Origin: Candidatus Saccharibacteria bacterium CG_4_10_14_0_2_um_filter_52_9
GTDB taxonomy: Bacteria; Actinomycetota; Acidimicrobiia; Acidimicrobiales; RAAP-2
Assembly (NCBI GenBank): GCA_903970515.1
Contig: CAJCJA010000037.1
Coordinates: forward strand, 1-64,000
DNA: 64,000 nt
Reading direction: 5' to 3'
Part shown: piece after piece, positions 34,376 through 42,789 of the stretch
How positions within the stretch are numbered: position 1 is the stretch's first letter
How the letters are laid out: every line of letters begins with the position of its first letter
Program-made: the position numbers and the translations under genes
The notes under the pieces: model-generated
Told to the model about the DNA's origin: nothing
Database searches by the model: none
What the model saw: only the letters and a program-made list of their open reading frames with translations

Positions 34376-36073
34376 ACCCTTCGTGAACTTCAAGGAAAGC
34401 AGCCCCTGGACGTCCGCCTTGTTCTTGAAGAGCGTGTAGAGCCGCGGGTAACCCGAGACCGTCACGGTCTTGTACGGCTGACCATTTAATGTTTCGCTGA
34501 TCGTGCCTGATCCACTCATCACCAGATAGACGTCATTGGCTTGGAAATTGATGTTGATCACCGCGTCGTTCACCGCCGTGATCTCTTGTGCTTTCGATAT
34601 CCATTGGCCCGACATCGCGAATTGTCCAACGGGCACATTCGCTGGCGAGTGGTACGTCGCCACCTGGTCGGGGCTTAGTTGACTGCCCACCAGGTATGAC
34701 TCGGACTCGTAGTTGTAGCCGAGATAGGACTCCGGGCTCGTCTCCTCCATCGGCGTGAGGTTCGCGACGTTGGTGGGGGGAGGCAGTTTCTGGCTGGGGT
34801 TCGCGGCGCTGAGAAGGTCACGGATGAGGTTTTCCGTTGCGCTGTAATTTCCTTCGCCGTAGTCGACGTGTCGAATGACGCCCTGGGCGTCGATCAGATA
34901 CTCCGCGGGCCAATACTCGTTCTCGTAGGCCGACCACGTCTTGAGGTTGTTGTCAACGGCGATGGGGTACTCGACGCCAAGGTTCTTTGCGGCGCTCTTC
35001 ACGTTGCTAATGACGTGTTCGAACGCGAATTCTGGCGCCTGTACGCCCACGACTTCTAGACCGAACTTGTGATAGCGCGCGTACCACGCCTCGACGTGCG
35101 GGAGCGAACGTTGGCAGTTGATGCACGAGTACGTCCAGAAGTCGACTAAGACGACGCGACCTCGAAGGGCGCTCAAGGTGAGGGGCTTGTCGTCTGGTGT
35201 GTTCAGCCACTTGACGATTCCCGTGAACTGCGGGGCAACGCCACACTTCTGTAGCGTCTCGACGGGTTGGGTCGCGGCGACGGTCTCGCACGCGGTGAGC
35301 GAGCCGTCATTGTTCGACTCGTGGCTGAGGCTGCGAATCGCGTTGACCGTGAACTTGTTGCCTTCGACGTGCTGTTGGAGGACGTTGGTGTAACCCGGCA
35401 CAAGCTTTTGCAGGCCGTTAAAGGTGTTGAAGATGATGCCAAAGGCCATCAAGACGAGCAGTACCCCGGCGATGGGTCGAAGACGGCGCGCGCGCTGGGA
35501 GAGCTTTCGATTCCTCTCGATAAGACGGTCGCCGGTGAGGGCGATGCTAAAGAGCGGCAGGGCGGCGCCCGCGCCAAAGAAGAAACTGAGGAGCACGCTG
35601 TAGAAACTGATGTGATGCGTCGCGCCGAGGACCGTGATGGCGGCGAGGATCGGACCGGCGCACGGCACAAACACTGCCCCTAACCCGAGACCCAACACGA
35701 ACGCCGAACCCGTGCCGCTCGGTTGACGCCCCCGCAGATGCGCGAAAGGGCGCTCCAACACGGTTTCAATCTGCGGGACGAGCAGTCCGACGCCGAACAG
35801 GATGAGCAACGCGATGCCCACGTCGCGCAATAGGTCCTGGGGAAGCCCGAGAGCACTCAAGACCGCGGATCCAACGGCGGTGATCAGGCTGAAGCTGACG
35901 ATCAGCCCCGCGACCACCGAGGCGGAGCGCCGCCGCCGCGCACGGAATGGATGCTCGACGTTTTCCACCGGGGCGGTCCATCCGACGAGAACGACCGGGA
36001 GTACCGGGAGGATGCATGGCGAGATGCCCGCGATGATCCCCGCCACGAAGCCGATGAATAGAAGCCCGACCAC
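34346..36073 (-). CDS. DipZ-like protein: CcdA membrane domain fused to thioredoxin
   Basis: A 575-residue redox protein carrying reducing power across the membrane. The N-terminal ~240 residues are a CcdA/DsbD-type six-helix domain (AGISPCILPVLPVVL gives the first Cys). A thioredoxin-like AhpC/TlpA domain (about 285-430) follows, with active site SCINC in VDFWTYSCINCQRSLPHVE. The C-terminal ~130 residues match the beta-rich carbohydrate-module-like domain of mycobacterial DipZ. GTG 36073 is preceded by AAGGGG at four bases. Expected role: keeping extracytoplasmic thiols reduced or supporting cytochrome c maturation. Confidence 0.9.
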   Translation of the reverse strand: MVGLLFIGFVAGIIAGISPCILPVLPVVLVGWTAPVENVEHPFRARRRRSASVVAGLIVSFSLITAVGSAVLSALGLPQDLLRDVGIALLILFGVGLLVPQIETVLERPFAHLRGRQPSGTGSAFVLGLGLGAVFVPCAGPILAAITVLGATHHISFYSVLLSFFFGAGAALPLFSIALTGDRLIERNRKLSQRARRLRPIAGVLLVLMAFGIIFNTFNGLQKLVPGYTNVLQQHVEGNKFTVNAIRSLSHESNNDGSLTACETVAATQPVETLQKCGVAPQFTGIVKWLNTPDDKPLTLSALRGRVVLVDFWTYSCINCQRSLPHVEAWYARYHKFGLEVVGVQAPEFAFEHVISNVKSAAKNLGVEYPIAVDNNLKTWSAYENEYWPAEYLIDAQGVIRHVDYGEGNYSATENLIRDLLSAANPSQKLPPPTNVANLTPMEETSPESYLGYNYESESYLVGSQLSPDQVATYHSPANVPVGQFAMSGQWISKAQEITAVNDAVININFQANDVYLVMSGSGTISETLNGQPYKTVTVSGYPRLYTLFKNKADVQGLLSLKFTKGLEAYDFTFG

Positions 36074-36261
36074 AGTTCCCCTTATTGATTGAGCTATAGA
36101 AACAACGTTTCGTGCCGTCTCAGGATACGGGAAGTCCGGACCTTCGCGACCAAGACCACCACGTATCAGTGTCCGTGAGCCTTCGCGACGTTACAGTCGT
36201 CTGATCGTGCACGTTGCGCGGTTGCCAAAGAGCAGCGAAACGCTCACCCTCTTCGTAGACC

Positions 36262-36921
36262 GTGCCGACATACCCCTCACGAGAGCCTCCTCAGCGCAAC
36301 ACCGCTGATGAGGAAAATTACACTGAACTCGTGAACTCTCGAGCGGCGACGTACGTGACCTACGCGCAGCGATCGCTCTTGTTCTTCGTACTGGTGTGCA
36401 TCTGCATCTGGCCCGGTCTGGTGCTTAAGCGCGACGAAGGCGGATTCAGCAATTACGGGATACACATAAAGACCGCTGTTGTCTACACGCTCGCGTACAT
36501 CGTCTGCGCTGCGTTCACCTTCATGGCGGCGCGTGCCGTGCCTCGCACCAGCGCGACACTTTCGACGCTGGCTCGAATCTTGAACGTGTACGGCGTGATG
36601 TTGTTGTTCATCCTCTTCAGCACCTACGGCTATTCGTTAAATGCGCCGCTGAAGGACATCCACGCCGCGATCAGTCTTTTCGCGATGGTCTTCGATCCCG
36701 CCGTATGCGTGTGGCTCATGGTTCGCACGCACCTCGCTCGCTGGGACCGTTTTTTCTTGGGCCTGGAGTTTCTGGGACTCGTCATCGGTGTGATCGACTT
36801 TCTTAAGATCGCGCACGTGCTCTTCGCCTCGGAGGCGACCTTGGCGTTCGCCTTCGGGTTCCTCATCGTTCGCGGTGTCCATGCACTAACTGCTACTCAT
36901 CCGTCCCCCGCGATCCCGTGA
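36262..36921 (+). CDS. Membrane protein of unknown function
   Basis: A 219-residue protein with about six predicted helices. Its first loop contains WPGLVLKRDEGGFSNYG and then HIKTAVVYTLAYIVCAA. The polar N-terminal 30 residues are probably cytoplasmic. I do not recognise a named family. The GTG start at 36262 is uncertain, and another GTG at 36331 lies just before the first helix. The stop overlaps the racemase-like gene by four bases (GTGA), so the two are probably one operon. Confidence 0.7.
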   Translation: MPTYPSREPPQRNTADEENYTELVNSRAATYVTYAQRSLLFFVLVCICIWPGLVLKRDEGGFSNYGIHIKTAVVYTLAYIVCAAFTFMAARAVPRTSATLSTLARILNVYGVMLLFILFSTYGYSLNAPLKDIHAAISLFAMVFDPAVCVWLMVRTHLARWDRFFLGLEFLGLVIGVIDFLKIAHVLFASEATLAFAFGFLIVRGVHALTATHPSPAIP

Positions 36922-37607
36922 CGAGGATTGGCCTCATTGGAGGAATGTCCTGGGAATCTACGAGCATCTACTACTCGTTGTTAAATCGCCTGACGGCGGA
37001 GCGCTTCGGGGCGTGGCGTCAACCACTGGTGCTTATTGATTCGCTTAATTTCCAAGAGATTGTCGCGCTACAAGCGTCGAACGACTGGGATGCGACTGGA
37101 GAACTACTAGTCGATTCTGCCCAGCGGCTTGAACGTGCGGGCGCGTCGGTGCTCGCCATTGCTGCGAACACGATGCATATGAATTATGACGTGGTCAACA
37201 ATAGCGTGTCGCTGCCGGTGATCGACATCCGCGACGCCATCCTTCAGGAGTTACGAGCACGCGGCTCGACGGCGTTGTCGCTGCTGGGAACGAAGTACGT
37301 CATGGAGAACGACTTCTTCGCGTCGTATTTGCGCGCCGAGGGAATTCGCGTCGTCGTCCCCGACGACGCAGCGATTGAGGAACTTCATCAAATTATCTTT
37401 GGGGAACTCACGAGGGGAATTGTCACGCAGGCCTCGCGTGAACGATTCATCGAGATTGCGGACCAGTGTCGCGATGCTGGAGGCGACGTCGTTGGACTTT
37501 GTTGCACCGAGTTTGGAATGTTGATCGATGAGAGTCGCGCGCCGTTCGCTTGTATCGATTCGACGATTGCTCACGTCAACGCACTTTTGTCATTTTACGA
37601 CGGGTGA
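36918..37607 (+). CDS. Aspartate/glutamate racemase family protein with one catalytic Cys
   Basis: A 229-residue member of the Asp/Glu racemase superfamily, beginning IGLIGGMSWEST as YgeA-like proteins do. In racemases two thiols flank the substrate. Here the second is present (Cys196 in GLCCTEFG), but the first position, just before Asn84 in IAANTMHM, is Ala83 instead of Cys (or Thr, as in an E. coli one-way racemase). It may be one-directional, slow, or catalyse another reaction. The start overlaps the stop of the upstream membrane protein gene. A pair of inverted repeats starts over its stop codon. Confidence 0.85.
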   Translation: MTRIGLIGGMSWESTSIYYSLLNRLTAERFGAWRQPLVLIDSLNFQEIVALQASNDWDATGELLVDSAQRLERAGASVLAIAANTMHMNYDVVNNSVSLPVIDIRDAILQELRARGSTALSLLGTKYVMENDFFASYLRAEGIRVVVPDDAAIEELHQIIFGELTRGIVTQASRERFIEIADQCRDAGGDVVGLCCTEFGMLIDESRAPFACIDSTIAHVNALLSFYDG

Positions 37608-37653
37608 TCGCCCTCTCACCGCGTCGTATCACCCGACGTGGTGCAAGGGCGAT
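37601..37653 (+). repeat. Two interlocking inverted repeats after the racemase-like gene
   Basis: CGGGTGAT (37601-37608) pairs with ATCACCCG (37628-37635). ATCGCCCT (37607-37614) pairs with AGGGCGAT (37646-37653). The two stems interleave, so they are alternatives or form a pseudoknot. No T-run follows. It could be a terminator-like structure or a leader for the sigma factor gene. Confidence 0.4.
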
Positions 37654-37840
37654 TGACTTCAAGAGATGGCGATACCTTCTGAAGCGGTAGGGATGTCGAA
37701 AGTTGTCTCATCGAACGAAGGCGTTGCAAGAGCATGTCGCGCTTGAGTGACGTGCGATGCATTATCACGCCACCGCGCACCACTTTCGCGGATTTGTTCT
37801 TTGGGCGAGTACGTTCGCGCGATGCAACTACCCTTGTGCA

Positions 37841-38437
37841 ATGGATGACGAAGCTTTGTTGCAGCGAATCCTCGCAGGCGATCGCGAGGCATTCGTCGAA
37901 CTCGTCGAGCGCTATCAAACCTCTCTTGTGCGTGTCGCGCGTTACTACGTGAAGAACGAGGCGTCCGCCGAGGATGTCGCCCAAGATACGTGGATTGCGG
38001 TGTTGAAGGGATTGGAACGATTTGAGGGTCGGTCGTCGTTTAAGACGTGGCTCTTTCGTATTGCTGCGAACCGGGCCCGAAAGACCGGCACCCGAGAACA
38101 TCGAGTCATCAATCTGGACCCCACGGATCCAGTCGCGAGTGCACGATTCAATAGTCAAGGAATGTGGATTGAAGTCCCCGCGCCGTTCACTGATTTCATC
38201 GACGCGAAGTTGGCAAATGCCGAGGTCGTCGAGGCGTGCCGCGAAGCCATACGCCTCCTGCCCGAGCCCCAGCAATCCGTCGTAACGCTTCGTGACGTTG
38301 AGGGACTATCTACCAGTGAGGTTTCACACTTACTGGACCTGTCCGAGGCCAACACCAGGGTGCTGTTGCATCGTGGGCGGGCAAAGGTTCGCGAAGCGCT
38401 CGAAGGGAAGTTGAAGGGAGGCTACTCATGGCACTGA
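37841..38437 (+). CDS. ECF-type RNA polymerase sigma factor
   Basis: A 198-residue sigma-70 family protein with region 2 (residues about 10-85: FVELVERYQTSLVRVARYY, SAEDVAQDTWIAVLKGL, FKTWLFRIAANRAR) and region 4 (about 130-185: LPEPQQSVVTLRDVEGLSTS, the HTH, then LHRGRAKVREAL). No extra domains. ATG 37841 is chosen because ECF proteins begin close to region 2; the frame is open 28 codons upstream with no similarity. The 3' end overlaps a zinc-finger protein gene by ten bases, a typical sigma/anti-sigma pair. Confidence 0.92.
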   Translation: MDDEALLQRILAGDREAFVELVERYQTSLVRVARYYVKNEASAEDVAQDTWIAVLKGLERFEGRSSFKTWLFRIAANRARKTGTREHRVINLDPTDPVASARFNSQGMWIEVPAPFTDFIDAKLANAEVVEACREAIRLLPEPQQSVVTLRDVEGLSTSEVSHLLDLSEANTRVLLHRGRAKVREALEGKLKGGYSWH

Positions 38438-38694
38438 CCAAGGAAATTACCTGTCATCAGGCGGTAGCTCTCGTGAGCGACTACCTCGACGGTGCGCTGA
38501 GCAGGCGCGAACGGCGGCGTCTCGAGCATCACCTCGCTGGTTGCGACGCGTGCTCGGCGTATCTGGACCAAATGAAGGTGACGATCGCCCTCAGCGGATC
38601 AGTGTCGCCAGAGGACCTCCCCGAGAAGGCGCTGACGGACCTCATGGAAGTCTTCGAAAATTTTCAGCGTGATCGAAACGACGAGGGCGATTGA
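38428..38694 (+). CDS. Zinc-binding anti-sigma factor (ZAS domain, soluble)
   Basis: An 88-residue protein with the His-x3-Cys-x2-Cys core in HHLAGCDACSAYL and an N-terminal Cys-His (ITCHQAVALVSDYLDG), the zinc ligands of ZAS anti-sigma factors. There is no membrane helix, so it would be a cytosolic, possibly redox-sensing regulator like RsrA, rather than a transmembrane one. AAGGGAGG lies six bases before ATG 38428, which is inside the sigma gene, indicating coupled translation and stoichiometric production. Confidence 0.88.
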   Translation: MALTKEITCHQAVALVSDYLDGALSRRERRRLEHHLAGCDACSAYLDQMKVTIALSGSVSPEDLPEKALTDLMEVFENFQRDRNDEGD

Positions 38695-38717
38695 CGCAAT
38701 CACGCTGATTGCAAGCG

Positions 38718-39137
38718 CTACTCAGATGACGTCGGAAGGATCCATACCCTCGATGTAGCGCCCCACGCACCGGAGGGGCCGTAGAGCTCGGTGAAGAGTC
38801 GCTGGCCCTTCAGCGTTTTTGGGTCACGAGCGAGAAACGAGATCTCCTCGGTGTGCCAGTGACCGCTCACGCACGAAGGCGTGCAGTCGTTCCATCGCAA
38901 TGTGCCGGTCCCTCGAGCACTCGATGCGTTCCATGACGACCAGTGGATGTGCTCCACGTAGCGATTCGAATCCGCGCACGTGAGTACGAGCGTCGAAGGG
39001 CGAACGGTCAATTGATTGCAGTTGTAGAGCGAGGTCGAACTCTTCGCCGCCGCGGAAGCGCTCGATGCGAACCCAAGAACGAGAGGAACGAGGGCGACGA
39101 CGACGAGAAAAGTCGAACATCGCGTCCGCTTACTCAT
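38718..39137 (-). CDS. Secreted protein of unknown function
   Basis: A 139-residue protein with a Sec signal peptide (KR-rich start, hydrophobic core, ASAAA near residue 30). The mature part has four Cys (NCNQ, TCAD, DCTPSC) and the run HWSSWNASSARGTGTLRW, a pattern I associate with small exported actinobacterial proteins of unknown role. The Cys pairs suggest disulfides. Its start overlaps the stop of the upstream S51 peptidase-like gene by four bases (ATGA). Confidence 0.75.
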   Translation of the reverse strand: MSKRTRCSTFLVVVALVPLVLGFASSASAAAKSSTSLYNCNQLTVRPSTLVLTCADSNRYVEHIHWSSWNASSARGTGTLRWNDCTPSCVSGHWHTEEISFLARDPKTLKGQRLFTELYGPSGAWGATSRVWILPTSSE

Positions 39138-39865
39138 TCGGGACCGCGACTGGTCCTAAACGTGGTGCCGCTCGGCAACTCCTTCTTCGAGTCGGGGCGA
39201 AGGATCCACGCCGATTGCAAACCGTGCACGGTCCATTCCTCAGGTCCACCGACTACTGCAGTGTCCTCGTCGATGCCCAAGACGGTGGCGTTCTCATCAA
39301 ACGGTAGGAGAAAGCGCGTTGCGACGTCGGGCATTCGTTTGGTGAACATGTCGAAATGGGGAATGACCTTCATGTGCGGCAAGACGCCGAGGCCGTCGGT
39401 GCCACCTTTCTTCGGATGTCGCAGTGACGGAACCCACGACGTCATCGCCATTGCTCCCGCACTACAGCCCGCCAACGCCGCGCCGTTGTGCCACGCGGCG
39501 AGAATCGCCTCCCATACCAGCGTGTCGCGCAACGCGTCGGCAAGGTAACCAGGATTCCCACCAGACATATAGATGAGTCCCGCGCCTTCAACCATCGCTG
39601 CGAACTCGGGTTTCGAGGCGTCAGTGCGATCCTTGACGGGGATGACCACTTGTTCGACGCCGATGCGCTGGGCCTGGGTCTTGCCGAGTTCATGCCAGTG
39701 TTCGACGACTTCGGGGCCGTCGGGCACCGCGGCAGTTGCCAATTGCACGTAGCGCGCGGGACGCCCCGCGATGAGGCTCGCCTCAATATCGGTCATTTGG
39801 GGCAGGTATTCCCCCGATCCCACGAGGGCGAGAGGGCCCGGACGCACCTCACTCATGCGCACCAT
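39134..39865 (-). CDS. Peptidase S51 family protein (dipeptidase E/cyanophycinase-like)
   Basis: A 243-residue class I amidotransferase-like serine hydrolase. The nucleophile elbow GCSAGAMAM places Ser135 as catalytic, and YMSGGNPGYLADAL forms the oxyanion/substrate loop. Members cut Asp-X dipeptides or cyanophycin; which of these applies is not clear. ATG 39865 or, three codons later, ATG 39856 (MSEVRPG) may be the start. It is translationally coupled to a small secreted protein downstream. Confidence 0.85.
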   Translation of the reverse strand: MVRMSEVRPGPLALVGSGEYLPQMTDIEASLIAGRPARYVQLATAAVPDGPEVVEHWHELGKTQAQRIGVEQVVIPVKDRTDASKPEFAAMVEGAGLIYMSGGNPGYLADALRDTLVWEAILAAWHNGAALAGCSAGAMAMTSWVPSLRHPKKGGTDGLGVLPHMKVIPHFDMFTKRMPDVATRFLLPFDENATVLGIDEDTAVVGGPEEWTVHGLQSAWILRPDSKKELPSGTTFRTSRGPE

Positions 39866-39904
39866 CCACGCATCGCGCGTACGACGGGACGTTGACGTCG
39901 CGGC

Positions 39905-40423
39905 CTAGGCATTAAGGAGTCTCACGTTCTCGCGAACGTCGTCAAGGTGATGTTCGTTCTCGTGCAACGCCTGCGCCGCTGCCCACAGGATGGTGACCTT
40001 CTGTGGGGTGACGGGGCTGTACGAGAAGAGTCGTCCCTCGTAGCCATCGGGAAGGGCGAGGAACGTCCTCACAAAGAGCTCTGACGACGCTGCTAACTCA
40101 CGTGCAATTTCGTCGGGTTTGTCGAGTTTGTAAAAGCCCAGGTTCACTCGCTCGTCTCGATAGATCGGCTGCCCAACTGGTTCATTCTCAATCGAGGCCT
40201 TGAGGATTCGTTCGCGAATTGAGAGGAACACGTCGCGCAAGTGCGCACCGTACTCGAGAATCGACCAGCGTTCGCTCGAGGGTCGCACCCTGACGTGTTC
40301 GCCACTCGAGTTGATGATGTCGACGAAGGCGTTCGTCGCGATGGCGGTTCGCGTTGGTATGTCCTCGCCCGTGATGGCGTCCCACACGAAACCGCACACG
40401 GGGCAGGTGTCTGATGTCGCCAT
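39905..40423 (-). CDS. DinB-like domain protein
   Basis: A 172-residue four-helix-bundle protein of the DinB/YfiT superfamily. The predicted metal-binding His residues are in EYGAHLRDVF and HENEHHLDDV. An N-terminal CPVCGF dipeptide pair could bind a second metal or be an add-on rubredoxin-like knuckle. Members include thiol-dependent S-transferases and many proteins without known function. Single-gene unit on the minus strand. Confidence 0.8.
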   Translation of the reverse strand: MATSDTCPVCGFVWDAITGEDIPTRTAIATNAFVDIINSSGEHVRVRPSSERWSILEYGAHLRDVFLSIRERILKASIENEPVGQPIYRDERVNLGFYKLDKPDEIARELAASSELFVRTFLALPDGYEGRLFSYSPVTPQKVTILWAAAQALHENEHHLDDVRENVRLLNA

Positions 40424-40500
40424 TGGCCCAACTTAGTTGGCAAATTGTCGGACTCATCCTCGATTCGGCGACGGGGGCTGCACGTCTCGTCACCCATCGG

Positions 40501-41391
40501 TCAACGAAAATCCGCGTGCGCCTCCGTGCAATTCTTGCTGAGGTTCTCCTGCTCGCACGAAGCGCACAGCAGAATCAACTTGCGACACGCGAGATTCGCG
40601 CAGTTGTAGTACTGGCTGGTCGGCGCGTCGCAACGTTCGCAGGTCCCGATGACCTTCGCTTCGGTGCTGAACTCGTGGTGCATCCGGTCGTCAAAGAGGT
40701 ACAACGAACCCTCCCACAGGCCACGATCGCCATAACGCTCGCCGTATCGAACGATGCCGCCCTTGATTTGATACACCTCGCTGAAGCCGCGATTCTTCAT
40801 CACCGATGTCAGCACTTCGCAGCGAATGCCGCCCGTGCAGTACGTCACGATCGGGCGATCCTTGAGTTGATCGTATTTCCCGCTCTCGAGTTCGTGGACA
40901 AAATCGCGAGTGTTCTGCACGCCAGGCACGATGGCGTTCTTGAATCTTCCGATCTTCGCCTCGAAGGAATTTCGCGCGTCGAAGAAGACGACGTCGTCGC
41001 CCCGCGATGCCACGAGTTCATGGACTTGTCGGGGTTCTAGGTGTATGCCGCCGCCGATGACGCCGTTCTCGTCGACCTTGAGTTCACCCGGAGCACCGAA
41101 CGAGACGATCTCGTCGCGCACGCGTATTCGAAGGCGAGAAAATTCGCTGCCTACTCCGTCGGACCACTTGAAGTCGATGTGTCGAAAGCCCGGATACTGC
41201 TTCGTCTGGCGAACGTATTTCTTGAGCGCGGACATGTCGCCACCGAGCGTGCCGTTGATCCCGTGGGTTGACAGCAAAATGCGGCCCTTCAAACCCAGAT
41301 GTTCACACAGCGTCCTCTGCCAGCGATGAATAGCCTCGGGGTCCGCGAGGGGCGTGAACCCGTAGTAGAGGATTACCTTTTGCAACTTCAC
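40501..41391 (-). CDS. trhO: tRNA uridine-34 hydroxylase TrhO (rhodanese family, UPF0176)
   Basis: A 296-residue enzyme that makes 5-hydroxyuridine at tRNA position 34 using oxygen. The N-terminal ferredoxin-like domain contains [16 protein letters not shown] and the central rhodanese domain has active Cys185 in [12 protein letters not shown]-terminal cysteine-rich segment follows ([25 protein letters not shown]), probably a zinc site, as in the long form of the family. Start GTG 41391. Confidence 0.92.
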   Translation of the reverse strand: MKLQKVILYYGFTPLADPEAIHRWQRTLCEHLGLKGRILLSTHGINGTLGGDMSALKKYVRQTKQYPGFRHIDFKWSDGVGSEFSRLRIRVRDEIVSFGAPGELKVDENGVIGGGIHLEPRQVHELVASRGDDVVFFDARNSFEAKIGRFKNAIVPGVQNTRDFVHELESGKYDQLKDRPIVTYCTGGIRCEVLTSVMKNRGFSEVYQIKGGIVRYGERYGDRGLWEGSLYLFDDRMHHEFSTEAKVIGTCERCDAPTSQYYNCANLACRKLILLCASCEQENLSKNCTEAHADFR

Positions 41392-41564
41392 GAATGAACG
41401 TTACTTGAATTCAGTTCTGATTCGTCGAGCGCGACTTTTCCTATGAACCCAACCAACGCTTGGGTGCGAAGTTGACGCGATCGTTGCAGTGCCTTGGTGT
41501 TGCGCGCGAGTTCGTCATTGATGACTCTTGACGTACGTTGAGTCGCGTCACGTAAAGTGACGAG

Positions 41565-42776
41565 ATGGCCAACCCCGACACCTCCGCGAACCAGATCGTC
41601 GTCTACGGAGCGAGTTGGTGCCCCGACTGTCGTCGGGCAAAACAATTCCTCTCGTCGCATCGCATTGGCTTTCACTGGATCGACCTGGAGGAGCATCCCG
41701 AAGCGGTGAGCGAAGTGGAGTCGAGGAACGATGGCAAGAGGATCATCCCGACAATTCTGTTCCCGGACGGCTCGTTCCTCACCGAGCCATCGAACGATGA
41801 GTTGGCCGACAAGATAGGACTCGTTCGCACCGCGACCAGTTCGCACTACGACGTCGTCATCGTAGGAGGAGGTCCCACTGGTCTCACGACGTCTATCTAC
41901 GCTGCGCGCGAGAACGCCCAGGTTCTCGTCGTCGAGAAGTCGGCGCCCGGTGGACAGGCGGGCGTGACGGAACGTTTCGACAACTATCCGGGCTTCCCCG
42001 ACGGCGTATCGGGCGCTGAACTCGCCGATCGCATCATCCGCCAGGCGCAACGCTACGGCGTCGAGATACTCCAGGCCGTTGGCGTGACAGGGCTGGTGCG
42101 CGAAGAACCCTTCGTCCGCGTGGATCTCTCGACCGGTTCGTCGGTCCACGCGCGCGCCGTGCTGGTCGCGAGCGGTTCGACTTATCGACGCACCGACGCC
42201 GAAGGAGAAGCGGATCTCATTGGCGCCGGCATCCACTTTTGTGCGACGTGCGACGGACCCTTCTACAAGGGATCAAAGAACGTGACGATCGTGGGCGGAG
42301 GGAACAGTGGCTTGGAAGAAGGGCTCTTTCTCACCCAGTTCGCTGATCACGTCACCGTTCTCCAAGCGCAACCTGAACTCACGGGCAGCAAGTTGCTGCG
42401 CGACAAGGTCTTGAACCACCCGAAGATGAGTGTGTTGTGCAACGCACTTGTCAAGAAGTTCAAAGCGAACGCGTCAGGCAAACTCGAGTCGATCATCGTG
42501 GACCACGAAGGAAAGCAAGTCGAACACGAAACGGCGGGAGCGTTCATCTTCATTGGGCTCGATCCCAATACCGGATTTCTCGAGGGTACGCTCAAAGTCG
42601 ACGAGCGCGGTTTCATTGCGACCGACCACATGTTCCAGACCAACATCGAAGGGGTGTTCGCCGCCGGCGACGTACGATCCGGTTCGACGAAGCAGATAGC
42701 GTCGGCGGTCGGCGAAGGAGCTGCGGTGGCGATACAAATTCGTTACTACCTCGAATCGCTCGCCGCGCGCGTGTAG
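41565..42776 (+). CDS. Glutaredoxin-thioredoxin reductase fusion protein
   Basis: A 403-residue fusion. Residues 10-85 are a glutaredoxin/mycoredoxin-like domain with CPDC at 19-22 (YGASWCPDCRRAKQFL). Residues 95-400 are a thioredoxin reductase: FAD motif VIVGGGPTGL, active site CATC at 226-229, NAD(P)H motif VTIVGGGNSGLEE and the C-terminal FAAGDVRSGSTKQIASAVGEGAAVA. The fusion suggests that the reductase passes electrons to its own glutaredoxin domain. The sequence before the ATG shows TTGACG and TAAAGT 19 bases apart, with the -10 only seven bases from the ATG, so the mRNA could be nearly leaderless. Confidence 0.92.
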   Translation: MANPDTSANQIVVYGASWCPDCRRAKQFLSSHRIGFHWIDLEEHPEAVSEVESRNDGKRIIPTILFPDGSFLTEPSNDELADKIGLVRTATSSHYDVVIVGGGPTGLTTSIYAARENAQVLVVEKSAPGGQAGVTERFDNYPGFPDGVSGAELADRIIRQAQRYGVEILQAVGVTGLVREEPFVRVDLSTGSSVHARAVLVASGSTYRRTDAEGEADLIGAGIHFCATCDGPFYKGSKNVTIVGGGNSGLEEGLFLTQFADHVTVLQAQPELTGSKLLRDKVLNHPKMSVLCNALVKKFKANASGKLESIIVDHEGKQVEHETAGAFIFIGLDPNTGFLEGTLKVDERGFIATDHMFQTNIEGVFAAGDVRSGSTKQIASAVGEGAAVAIQIRYYLESLAARV

Positions 42777-42789
42777 TTGGCGACGTTTG

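Noticed and set aside
41388-42236. Minus-strand frame over the start of the thioredoxin reductase fusion, with a plausible-looking C-terminal end
   Set aside because: Most of it is opposite conserved reductase sequence, and the part outside has no usable start codon of its own.
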